DNA of 64,000 bases from Diprion similis (Eukaryota > Arthropoda > Insecta > Hymenoptera > Diprionidae), in assembly GCF_021155765.1 (NCBI RefSeq), contig NC_060105.1, positions 6,608,501 through 6,672,500 on the forward strand. The letters run 5' to 3'. The notes beneath the pieces were generated by a model. It saw only the letters and a program-made list of their open reading frames with translations. It searched no databases and was not told where the DNA came from. The position numbers were made by a program, and so were the translations under genes. Below, in pieces: positions 39,301 through 51,549 of this stretch; within the stretch, counting starts at the first letter, position 1; the number at the start of each line of letters is the position of its first letter.

Positions 39301-40331
39301 GAACTCTGCAGACAGACTCGCGATTTCTCTAGTAGATAGTGAGATATGTAGCCACCCACGACCTGACACTTGGCGTCGAAGTGAACCTCCATGAATTTCC
39401 CGAATCGAGAACTGTTGTTGTTTCGCTTAGTCTTCGCGTTTCCAAACGCTTCCAAAACTGGGTTGGCTGTTCACGAAGAGGATGAACAAGGTCAGGTCGA
39501 ATAAGCATCGACATTACTGTTTTCATGGTATATAGGTAGCCACTCACCGTCAAGAATTTTCTGTTCAATAGGTCCTGCGGTGGAGCCCCAAAGGTCGCAC
39601 AAGTACCGGAGCAAATATTTGGTGGATTCAGTTTTTCCCGCTCCAGATTCACCGGACACTATGATGCTCTGAGATTGTTTCAGGACTTTCATGTCCCGAA
39701 AGGCTTTGTCAGCTGCGAACAGATCAAGATACCTGTGAACATCCTTCGGACAGATATTCGACGAGAAATCTTACCGATTGCAAAAACATGAGGTGGAGTT
39801 TCACCCAAGGACTTTCCTTGGTAAGACCTGAGTGTCTTTGTGGAGTAGAGATCTTTCATTTCGTAGTAGGGATTAACGGCGATGAGAATATTGGCGACGT
39901 ATGACTGAAACACAGGGCGAATATTCGATGATTTGAGAAACTGTACATAACTATTACAGAAAATTGATTGTTGAAGAATTTTCAAAACTCACGTATATCT
40001 TGTCCTTGAAGTATCTCGTGCGGATGTTGTTCAACAGTGTCGCCTCGTTAAGATACATCAGAGCACCTAGACAACCATCATATTAAGCATTAGTTGAATG
40101 CAAGCGGCTAATGATATCTCAATTTAAGGAGCAATAGTAAATCCTCTTACAGTTGTCCTCAACGTCCGCAGTGTACTCGCCAGCCGGGTAAACCTCGTCC
40201 AAAGGACATGTCCGTTGAGGAAGCTTGGCGTCGAGGGGTTTGATCAGAGCGTCACCATCGATCATGTCGACGAATTTGCCGATGATGAAACCCTCCTTTG
40301 GGTCCCTGACCCATACCTGCTGGTTCTCCAT
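33336..40331 (-). CDS. jar: Unconventional myosin VI (jaguar)
   Basis: This is the minus-end-directed actin motor of endocytosis and epithelial and sperm morphogenesis. I assembled 19 phase-consistent coding exons: 40151-40331, 39993-40066, 39775-39904, 39548-39712, 39054-39466, 38441-38700, 38212-38369, 37959-38123, 37658-37881, 36979-37170, 36675-36899, 36388-36595, 36067-36308, 35668-35979, 35453-35592, 35224-35271, 34545-34665, 34128-34461, 33336-33487. This gives 1247 residues. The motor has the P-loop GESGAGKT (about 149-156). The reverse-gear insert [19 protein letters not shown] comes before the IQ segment ([14 protein letters not shown]). A long E/K/R-rich single alpha-helix follows. 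The cargo-binding tail has the RRL motif (RRLKVYHAW), the WWY motif (GWWYAHFDG) and [20 protein letters not shown] near the end. Length and ending match the fly protein. No frameshift or missing exon is seen. Confidence 0.97.
35224..35271 (-). other. jar: 48-nt cassette exon in the myosin VI tail
   Basis: A 16-codon exon flanked by ATTTAG and AG|GTATAT, with phase 2 at both ends, reads [15 protein letters not shown] between PPPIR and SENVRNHQ. Skipping it leaves the frame intact (1231 aa). Vertebrate myosin VI also has alternative inserts between the helix and the cargo-binding domain, so alternative splicing is plausible here. That comparison is family knowledge; its use in this species is inference. 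Confidence 0.75.
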
Positions 40332-43300
40332 CCCTCCCGAGCTGAATATAGACGAATCCTTTTATAAGAGACTTTCTGCTTTTTCCTAGAACAGATTCCT
40401 CGCGTGGCAAGGACACGAGGATATCTGTCATCGCTGATGGATGATAGGAAAGGCAGTATAAAAGCGAGCAATGTGATTGTCGACATTTCTGTATGTGTGT
40501 GTCTTGCGTTATAATCTCCGTCTAAATATAGCGGGTGAAATTCAATGGCCATCCGTTAGGTCTGTGTATTCCATTATCGGGATTGACCTGGATTTCATTG
40601 TATATGTACATGCCTACATGCCTTCGACGACGCGGTTTTATACCTTCGTCTTTCCTAATCAGTGAGCTTCGCTGTTGCAAGCTTAGTTCGAAAATAACTT
40701 TACTTCGATCTATTATATCTACCGCATTATAACGCGATAAGATCGACGCCGAATCAAGATATTCATTTTACTTGGTATTGAGCTTGTAGGTCTTAAAAGC
40801 TGAGTCTAAAAGCACCCTTATCTCAAGGCTTCTCGTTCCAGTTTTCTCCTTGTTTGCTTATGAACCTCTGCAGGAGAACTCTCTCACCAATATCTCTATC
40901 GAGCTTACAACTAGCAATTAATTATCCACGGTGTTATGGTTATCAGTCAATCGAAGAATGCTTAATGCCATTAAGTGGCAGCAATTGATACGTCGATTAT
41001 AACTCAAGTCACAAAATTGCTCTCGCAAAATAGCCTAGCGTTACACCGTGGCTGAACATTTATGACAAACATGCTCCGATTCACGATAAAGTAATTTCCT
41101 TATATCTAGGTTGCTGTCCTTCTTTTCTAGCTTACACTTGCAAACACACATACGTGCATGAAGACGGAACGCTATAAGTACTATCGACCGAGTTAAAGTT
41201 TTGCACTAGTGCTGCTTCAACGTCAATATAACGGCACACTTCAGAGGACCGTCAGACCCTGATTTTAGTATTTAAAATTTTGCTTGTGTTTCTTTTTTTA
41301 TTCCTCGCAATTCTGTTGATAATTGTGCGTAATTACTTTCACTCGATGCCGGCGAACGGATCGAATAATTGTATTTTACGGATCGCGTGACCCATCGGTT
41401 TTGCCGACAGAATATTACACCGTGTTTTCACTTTGTTTCTTAATGGCAATCCTCACTTTTTACGCTTTCCTAACTTATCATCGTTGCAGCAGCTGGTCTC
41501 CGCAGATTGGCGTAAGCTTTGTTCTCAACTCTTTTTTTTTTTCTTCTACGATATTCAATTCGCTGTCACCATTAAGTGTACTACTTGGACTATTCTTACT
41601 TAATTATTAAGCCATTAGAAAAAATAGTGGAGAAATTATCTCCTGAGTGTTAATTTCGGTCGGCGAAATCGAGACTTCGAAAATTGATAATTTACAATCG
41701 AACTGAGGATGGTGTTATTATGTGAAAAAAAAAATTGTTAGCTTACTTGACAGCCAAATTTTTCGGCGACATTTTTTCTCAACCTCCGCGTTTAGCCCCG
41801 AAACAGCAAACTTGAGACACGCGAGTATTTGACACAATCACGACTCGCAGCAAACTGAAAAGCACTTCAAACTAGTCGACGGGCGTCGCCTTGCTGCCGT
41901 AGAGTGAGAATAATTGAAGCGATATTCGGATAACGCGAGCCGCTTATCTTATTATCGCATTATCAAAGCGGCTGCTCAGCAACCGGTCGGCGGTCCCAAA
42001 GAGCCCGCAATGCCAGCAGAATGATCGTTCAATTTTTAGAAACAAAGAAAAAATCGTAAGTCACACCGTCCGATTCGTCAGGAATGACGGATCGATGGAG
42101 AGTGAAAAACATGAAAGTACAAATTTTACAGGTTAAAAAATAATCCCATAAATATTTTGAGGCTCGAACTTCGTTGGTCGTGATGTCGCGTTGTTTTATT
42201 TATAATAGGTATGGCGTAATAGAAGGAACGATGAGATTAGAAACGGCAGAGGTATATACGTCGGCGTTTCGATATTATCTTTCATTTTTGACAAGTACTC
42301 AATGTAGTCCGGTGATTCGACAATAATTTCGATAACACCTACCTTCAATACGTATAATATATAATTACTTGAAAACAGATTTTTATTTATAAATTAATCT
42401 AACGCTGATATTTCAGTCTCAATAAACAGCGAAAAAATTATCTTGCAGTAAGATTACTGCGATAGATTTTAATACAGGAATATCTTAATTCTTCGTTGAT
42501 CAATCCATATTCGCATAACTCGATTGAGAGACCTAGGCAGTGAACAAATGCCATCTAAAATTATTCGCTGGAGTCATTTCACCGTTTCATCGAATGCTTG
42601 CCAAGCTATTGCGTCAAATTATTGCCTAAACTCGTATTAGCGGTCGTTGACTGCTGCGGAACATGGATATTTCGTTTTGCCAATAAATTCGCGAAGTCGG
42701 TGAGCGATAAGGTTTCAGTTTTCAGTGCGATGTTAATTGCATATAAAATTCTGTCTCCGTAGCGGAAGAAAAATTTTCCAGTTTTACCTGCGGGTCAGAT
42801 ACAATTTTAAACAATTATTTTTTAACTACTCGCATATTATCGAATCACTAAAATTCACGGACAAAGTGAATCTACCACGAGTAGTAAATTTCTCAACAAA
42901 AAAAAGTTACGAATAGACCGCTCGACATTACCGAATTTAGGTCAGAAAATATCGCGCTGACATTTCTTAGCGTTACGTAACGTTACTACACCGATGGGAA
43001 TTTAGTAAAAAATATAAAAGTGAAACTGCTGAACCACAGAAATGGGATTTGGTAAAATGTGATTTAACAGCGCAGATATTAAGGATTTCCACATACAGGC
43101 ATAAACATGAAAAAAGACCAATCTAAACGGGACTCTATACGTAGGTATTGCAGTCGCGCGGATATCCAGATGCCAGAAATACGTATCTGATGGTCGATGA
43201 TGTCAACGGCGAACGATACGGTATCTTGGCGTCGGATAATCTTTTGATAAGAAAGTCTGAATGACTATGTATCTGGAATATTCCTTCGAATGCCAAAAAC

Positions 43301-46300
43301 AGGGAGCATTATTCGCGTCGACAGTTTCAAACGGTTTACTAACTGTCAAAACGCGACCATTCGACGAAGACCGATAAATGCGACCAAGGCGGGTATAAAA
43401 CCGGTTGGAAAAGCGTCCAACAGTAAATATCCACTACGTTACTGCTTACGACTGGCCGTTAGGGAGATTAGCTCAATTACGGTTATAACGGAGCATGTAG
43501 AATGCACATGTACGCTGCTTAGGCCGGCTGAAATCACCTCAAGAACTCGAGCTTCACAAGGCCGTTTTCATACTAATAGGTTATAGTCAAGACGTAACGA
43601 TGGCTTGGCGTAACTTCTGCACAAGTGTAATCGAATCGAGAACATCGATAAGCTAAAAGGGGGTTCCGAAGAAGGAAAGGTTGAGTTTTTGTTCAGGCAA
43701 GTCCCTTTATTGATCCGAAGATCGATACGCTGACGGAAGACATGAGCTATTCAATATCCGAGGGACGGGCGGATATTTCCGACCGGAACGTCGATTTCCT
43801 GTAGCAGGAAATGCGGATAATGCCAGGGCGTATTGTCCTACGTTAGTGAAAAGTACAATGGCTAAAATAGAATGGTCAGATAGGGGGTGACAGGAACCTG
43901 GAGACACGGATGGCTGACCACGAGTGCGTTTTTCGTGGTGTCAACATCCAGCTGGAGGTGCTTTCGGCGTCGAGTTGACCCGGCCAATGTGAGTGGCACG
44001 AATAAAATTTGAAAGAACTTACTTCTTTGAACGTGAACGTGAAAAGGTCAAGAATCACGAGTTCGCGAGGGCAACGTTTGACGGATCGAGATCGCTACGT
44101 CTGGTCGTTGGAAAGGGTTCATTGACCATGGCGAAAAAACGTGGGACCGAAAAAGAAGGTAACGGAGGAGAGAACCACGCCGTGTTACAACGACAGCAAG
44201 AGTGCCGGGTTCGGTGGACGCGGTTTATGGTCACAGCTCGAAAGCGCGAGGCCACCTTGAGCACCACCTCGGCGACCTGCTGAGAAGGAGGAGACCAACT
44301 CGGCTCGCAATCATCCTCGGTTTGTTGCGACAGTAATATCTGCCATCGTCTTTAGTACAGTTATAATAAAAGTTTTCCTGGTACGATTATCCGCTTGGTC
44401 ACTGAGTGCACGGACTTTTTTACAGTTAGACCCGCGCGCTACAAATCGAACAGCTGATCGTGGAGCGGCGTGCTCCTCGACCATTCACTATAGTCTACGT
44501 CTTATATAATACGTGAACAGATTTTATTATCACTCCGATGACTCATGACACGCTGCGATTACCGCGTATGCTAAACGCGTTAGAAAGTGAGAAGAGACAG
44601 AATTGCCGCAGGTCGCGACCTCGAGGAATACGTGAAATAGACGGTCACGTGTACAGGAGTAAAGACCAAATTTTAGACCTGGTTTACAGTTAACGCGATG
44701 CATTCGTGCCACGCAGGACTTTGAAGGACTGTTAAACGAACGCGTTTCAGGATTGTAGTTTCAATGTCTTTCGCAGAGTATTTTCAAGTGCAATGACATT
44801 GCACTCGCCGTTTTACATAGCTGGAGGTAATAGCGGTAAAAAGAATCCTTGAAAAGTTTAGATCGAATCGAATAGATCATTGTCTTTAAAATTTGATCGA
44901 AATTTGTTGACAATTGTCGAGGTTGGAGGAGATTGATAAAAAAATAATTTGGTATAGAATTTTGGGCGTTTACTTATCTTTGACCATTTCGTTTTAGGAC
45001 TAAATCCAGCCACGAAATACCTGATATATTTCTGAACTTTCTAAAACAGCTGCTAATATAGTCCTAATTCCTGATTGAAAATCTCGAAAACCGATCGTCC
45101 GAGGAATTCCAAAGACAGTGGTGCAACATTCTCAAAAATATCGAGTGCAGGACTCGTCAGCTGTTCTCAGGATTCGAGAGAGCCAAGAACCGGTTGAATA
45201 AACGGACAGGTTCTACTTTAGGCACGGATGTAGGAAGGTGCGAGGGAGCCGAACACTGACGTACATCCGCCGCGTGTTGATCTACACAAATATAATGAAA
45301 AGGGTCTTCGTGTACGGAGCGATTGAACTTGAAAATTGACGCTGACCATCCACCATGAGCGGAGTGATCGTTGAGTGTGGGGATGCAATGAAATTGGCCT
45401 CGGCGTAATCGGGCTTAACTTGGTGTAATTTTTGCCTACGCAGATGCATAGAAACACCTACGTGTCATCGGGCGAATGACAAAGACTATTAAACTGCTCG
45501 GTAAAATTCGTTCGATTGCATGTACTGCAAATTCGAGAAGCACATCTGTGTTAGGAAAGTTGCGAAAATTTTTAAAAGCCTGTACGAGATACTGTTCCAT
45601 TGTTTGGAAACAGAGAAACTGTGTCTCTGGTATATATACGAGAGAGTTTCACACGAGATGAACGAGTAACGAGCTCGTGCTAATTAGTCTGTTTTTTTTT
45701 ATTAATTTTTTTTTCACAGTGTAAACAGCTAAGTAATAGAATAAGGCGAAGAAAGGTTCGCGTGTAAGTGAATACCTGCAAGGTGATACTTGACGTCAAG
45801 TTGCGTTGATACTTGACGCGAGAATGTCTTCAACGACGTAGATATAATAATTTTTAATACTTGAGAAGAGAAGATTTTTGATAATTGATATCTGGCGGAG
45901 AGATGGAATCGGCTCGAAAGTTGCTGCACCGAAGCAACCGTACTAGCTTTGGTAAAAAAGACAAAGAAAATTGTACAATAACCAGCTCCAGCGGGGCAAA
46001 ACTACTTTTAGTATCCGGTGGACCGACTAGTTTATACATTCAGGTAGCGTCGTTCGTGTTCCATGCAACCGTGTCCATCCATCCCTTTCACTTTCTCTGT
46101 GAGATAACAAAGGAAACGTGGCTCGAGTTGCAGGCATTGTAATCAACGTTGGATACTCTGCATCGATCAAATCAAACTGAAACGTTACGTTATAAAACAA
46201 AGCGCATTATATCGTGAGATTCAAATATTTCAAAAGAAAATTAGCCATTGAATTTTCGCGTTGCAAAAGAAAAAAATAATGGATTTCAGAAGGACAGTTT

Positions 46301-49300
46301 TAACGTGAAAACTATCCTTCACTTCGCGAATGGGACTGCATAATCGTCTGTTCTTCTGTTTCACGTAAATTGGCTTCCTACATTGTCCCGTAGCGTTTGC
46401 ACTGTCTGTCTGCACGCTGGCATATGGCGCTTGTGCAAGGCAGGTGCAAAGAGAAAGACGAAAAGACAGAAGTACATGGGTTACACGCTATATCTAACCA
46501 TGGAGATGGTCGTTGAACGGTATCGTTAGCAATTGGTTTTACAAGAGATGGCCACAAAACTTTCTACCTAATATGGTACCTTCCTGCGGATTCTGGAGAC
46601 GTCAAAGCGCCGCAGTTTTAAAACTGCGGAGGAAAAATGACGCCCATCAGAGTTTGAGAAGGGAAAAATGTTGCTTTTCCGCCACGAATTGCCTGAATTT
46701 GTTCCATAAATTTTTCACTATCAGTTCACCGTTATCACCCGAAATTTTCATCACGCTTGCCTGTAATATTAAGCAGACGGTGTTGAGTCAACGCGTTTGC
46801 ACAGTGATGACGAACTACATGCTTTATAGACCTTCTATAAGCCATACGTGATACACAATAAGCGTTAAAAATTTGTAAAACTCGTTGTGTGGAATGAAAG
46901 AAAGGCGAAATGCATGAGGAAACGAAACGGATCTGTAACTTAGGCAACGCTTATGTCAGTCAGAAATTGTGATCTCAACGATCGTTCGAAGCTTGTTTTG
47001 TCTGTGCAGGCGCCACAGAAAATTGGAATGAAAATTTTCTGTCCATGATTTTGTAGCGCATTGTGTACCTTTGACGTCTTTAATAAAGTTCTCCATACGC
47101 TACTTGCGTAATTGCTTTTTAATTCCCGGGTAATTAGCCGTCGTCGGTTCTTGTTTTCACTCTCTGTTACGCTCAGTGAGTTTTTCCTTAGCTACTGTGT
47201 TTCGTGATCAGCAAGTGAGTCAAGAGAAAAATGAAAGGCCAAAATGCGGGTCAAAATACACGCGTATAAGCAAAGCTATGACTGTTACTGAAACAGTAAT
47301 GTTGCACTTTGAGGTATTTCATATTCTCATTACTTCAAGTAAACATCCGTTACATCCATACAGTCTGACAATAAAACATTAACTTCTCGGTATAGAGGAT
47401 TTGTCACAGCTTGCATAATACGTTGTACACGAAATGAACTGCAGAATTGTTTTTCGCCTTACTGGTAGAAAGGAAAATTCCATTTTTTGTTATGCGAATG
47501 ACGTCAAATGAGACAATAATTTCAAATGCACGAAATACTTTCATAACATTATGATTTTCAATGCGCGCTGCAGTGGTTGATGCAAAGTGATCAAGATTTT
47601 TTCTCAAAATTTCTCCATCAAAGAAGTAAATTCTCATTTTTTGCACGATGCAATAATAGTTAAGAAAACCTACATAAAAAGTAATCCTGCAATCAAACAA
47701 TATTTTCACCACGCATGACGACGAGTTCCGATCACTAAAAATCTATGGTTTGAATCGATATGCATAGATAATTCCTACTTTCGCCCCATTCAATTATAAT
47801 AGCCAAGCTTTTATACAACCCCTGTACTTCCTATAATATTTTGGACAAATTAATCGTTTAGCAGCGTTGTGTTGTTTTTTTTTAACAGAAAAACCGTCTC
47901 GATTTTTTAACGTTCCGACTGTCATATACGGCAAGTCATCCCCATAGTTTCCAATTTCAATTTCGATTTCTGATCGAAAATAAATTTCAGCTGCTGGTGG
48001 AGATCGACCATATACTCACGTCCTAAGTACACCTCGTTTATGACCAGGTTGTCGTGTCCTCGATGGAAAGAGTCCCTGTCGACAACCAGTTCCACAGTGC
48101 TCTTCCTTTTACTTTTAATTTTTTACTACTGGACTTTTTATACCTCACTCCAGACCGGAGTCCACCCCTAAGAGACAGGCTCGGCAGTAATAATTATCCC
48201 GCTGCACAAACGAATCGAGATCACGGTTTAGAATCTCATCATTGATCGCAGAGATATAATAAGTATTGTTTTCATAATCGAACAATTGTTATATAGTCGT
48301 ATGATTCAAAGTATTTTTCATTCCAACTTGAATGTCTTTGTTCGAAACGTCGTCACGAAACGAGAAGCCTATTTTGTTTAAACAATCAAATAAGTGGGTA
48401 TATAACGAAATATCGCAAGCACCTCACATCACCTCACAGTTCGCACTGTCGCAATTCATGTTTCCAGCGATTTGAAACGTACGCAAGTCGTAGCCAACTG
48501 TTGTAAAGGGGATTAACAATAAGACAGCATCAGGCTGTCAGGTCAATATTTACTTGCTTTGCGTGTACCTGAGATTACAGGTAGATGCGTCTGTGCTCCA
48601 AAGGTACATCACCTTATTCTCATCCATAACAAAGTCCCATTAACAGTAATTTTTTTGTAAAAACGTACAACTCGCTTTTGATGACTATAAAAATTGCAAT
48701 GCAAAAATCTTTTGTCATTCACACGAGAATATCGGAATATCAAAAACGATGAAATAGATAAATCAGGAAACTACAACCGAGCATTGAAATCCCCGAGAAA
48801 TCTCCTCTCAACATTCGTTACTATAAATCGAAAAAATATAAGCGTTTCAGGTAGCTTGAAACTTTGACAAATGAAGTGAACTCCAATAGCAATATTAACC
48901 AGCAGTGTTAATTGATCAGATGAAAAATAATTGCACGAGTAAACTTGACGTTTGGCATTTCGAGAAGTGCACTTCTGATCTATAGATTGCGCAACAACCG
49001 AATTGAGATACTGGCATTAGATCGGCGATCGCCCACACAGACACACATCGACATTCGCAATCAGAGAGTGGATATATTTCGTTTATTTTCTTCTTACTCA
49101 CCGCGTAGATTATACACACAACCCGGTATCACACCGTATCACAACGAACCGCACGTACCGAGGTGTGTCACACAACTGCCGAGCACCGCTTCACACGGGT
49201 TTCCTTTCCTCGGCTCCTCTCGGAAATAGTCGGCTTTGCCACGCGGCCGGTTACCTTAGATCTCCCCGGATCTCGCGCTCCGTTTTATCTAGATGATCAT

Positions 49301-50279
49301 CTCGAACAGGTGTCACAACGCGCTGACTTAGGACTGATACTCGAGCCCCCCCCTCCTCCTCCTCTTCCTTCTCTCGTTGCATAATCTTCCAATCCCGCGG
49401 GAAAAACAATTTTCAATTTTAGATCCTTCTTTTTCCCCATTTCGAATTGATCTCGCGCAGAGTTTATAGTGTGAAAAATTTATGAAATTTTTTTTTTATG
49501 ACATGCAGCACGAATGTCATCCGCAAATTTGAATCGAATTGTAATTTGCATTTCTTTTGATACTCGGGGAATTTTTGTGTTAAAGAAGTGAAAATTTGAT
49601 GCATTTATTCTAACGAATACCTACCTACAAAGAAACTGATGATTATTGAAAATTTTACTTTAAGCAGAAATTTAAATCTAACCACCGGCTTTTGCGCAAT
49701 TCTATATAATTCCAGTTTCTGACTCAGCTGAAACGATCTGTGTGAATTAATTCGAAGCATTGTAGACTGTGATTGACGAAACGAAAAAAGAACGCTATAA
49801 GAAGTCACTAGCTACCTGCCGTGATAATATGAAACCCTATTGTATCTGTGTTAAATATGATCGCGAGGTTGATGCAGAAATGCATACGCAAGTAATTGCA
49901 TAGGACAGGTATTCGGTATGCAAAAATTACTCATACTCTACGAAGATCCTTGCTAGCTTTGTGGCTGAACCACCGAAGGTGAATGGCCGAGGATACGAAG
50001 AAGAAGAAAAAGAAGATGATGAGGAGGGGGAGGAGGAGGAGGACTTGTATCTCTGCACCATTGGTCGACCGTTTTCCAAGACATAATGTACTACTGATTC
50101 TGAACAAATACATCTAATCATCACCATTTTCATGCAATCTTTTTTTTTCCATTTTAAAATATCTTATAAATCCATAATTTATTATACTTCTAAAAATGAC
50201 ATGCAATTCTGATTTTGATTAAATTCCAAATTGCAGGTTTATTTCTCTTTCTAGTCCACGAACTTCTATTCTTGTATCT

Positions 50280-50294
50280 ATTATTATTATTATT

Positions 50295-50328
<34 letters not shown>
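50280..50328. repeat. (ATT)n(GTT)n compound microsatellite
   Basis: Six ATT units run directly into about eleven GTT units, then into imperfect ATT. It is plain simple-sequence DNA outside any coding exon. Confidence 0.95.
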
Positions 50329-50330
<2 letters not shown>

Positions 50331-50693
50331 ATGAATATTATTATTATGAGAACAAAATCAATTACGTAGGCGAAAAAAATGTTGCGTTAACACTGATTGT
50401 GTAGGATTGGTCCAAGGGTTCATTCCTTTATTTGTTAATAATAACATTAATAATTTTTTCAAACATATGTCAACGAAGTGAAAAGGGGTGCACGTGTAAC
50501 GGTAGGTTCATATATGTATATATACATGTTCGGGAACATAAATTTAAAACTATTAGTAAGCTAACTATATATTTCATATATTTTTTCTTCAGCTTTAACG
50601 TTATTCGTTTTGTTCTTTAACGAAGTACGAATCATAGATTCATCGATCATGTCTTAAAATAAAAAAATATTAACACGACAAATTGATTTAAAT

Positions 50694-50720
50694 GGATAAA
50701 TAAATAAATAAATAAATAAA
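50694..50720. repeat. (AAAT)n microsatellite
   Basis: About six tandem AAAT units occur in AT-rich intergenic DNA. Confidence 0.9.
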
Positions 50721-51549
50721 TTTACGTGGCCGTGAAAGTTGTATTATTCATGTTATTATTATTATTATTATTAATATTAATAATATATGTATATTATAAT
50801 GCAGTATTGAGCATCGAGTTTACCTTTCGTTTTAAAACAATTTATACCGTTTATTTTTTACTGTTTCAATTTTCTTCATCTACACGTCGAGTTTTTTTTT
50901 TTAACGTATAATTATTATTAATATTAATTACTTTTCTTGCGCCTTGTGTCTGTCTGCATGTAATTTTTTTCGCTTCTTTCATTTCAACTTGCAATGTCAT
51001 CTCAATCTCAAATATCATGTGCGAATATTCGGGATACAAGCATGAATACTATGACGAGTCACAGGACCTCATCGTCGAAATTATAAGTAGTGAAATAAGT
51101 TGTCAGGATCCTTTTGAAAAATAATAACGGTTGCGAAAAAATTGAAAGGCGAATTCGCCAAAGATCCACGTCGAATTGCAACCCCGAAAAAACTGATAAT
51201 TTCTTCAAAATATTTGTCACACTTGAGCCTTTCGTTTCGGCCCTGGAGTTTTGCAAAGTGCATGAAGAATCTTGGCTTTGTTAGCCTGTAGTACGATTTA
51301 TAGATTTTGGCCTCGACTCCATCCATATCGTACCCATAATGCTGCCTAAGGCAGTGTTTTTTCTATTTTAATATTGGAATAATACGGTTTCGCGGATGTA
51401 TTAATCACGAGATAATGATAATCAGCGCAATATATCATGCGCCCGAATTATAACCGTTATCAATACACCCGATCACCCTTTGCGTCACGTTCATCAAGTC
51501 CGTGTCACCCGCAGGCACCACGAAAATGTGCCCACGATTATCGCCCCTC

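Larger units (their letters stand above)
40332..51549. other. Long interval without a resolved gene
   Basis: These 11.2 kb hold the myosin VI promoter and probable 5' UTR at the left and the 3' UTR of the thioredoxin-repeat gene at the right. The part between about 43.2 and 44.5 kb is less AT-rich, with several 60-100 codon frames on both strands, and may be decayed transposon sequence. No domain is recognisable. An ATG-less - strand frame at about 47940-48110 reads like protein but lacks supporting splice sites upstream. Microsatellites near 50.3 and 50.7 kb are listed separately. Confidence 0.55.

Noticed and set aside
43560-44460. Possible solo LTR or decayed retrotransposon (AATAAA on both strands, less AT-rich, frames of 60-96 codons)
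   Set aside because: I could not find TG/CA ends, a target-site duplication, a primer-binding site or any reverse-transcriptase or gag motif.
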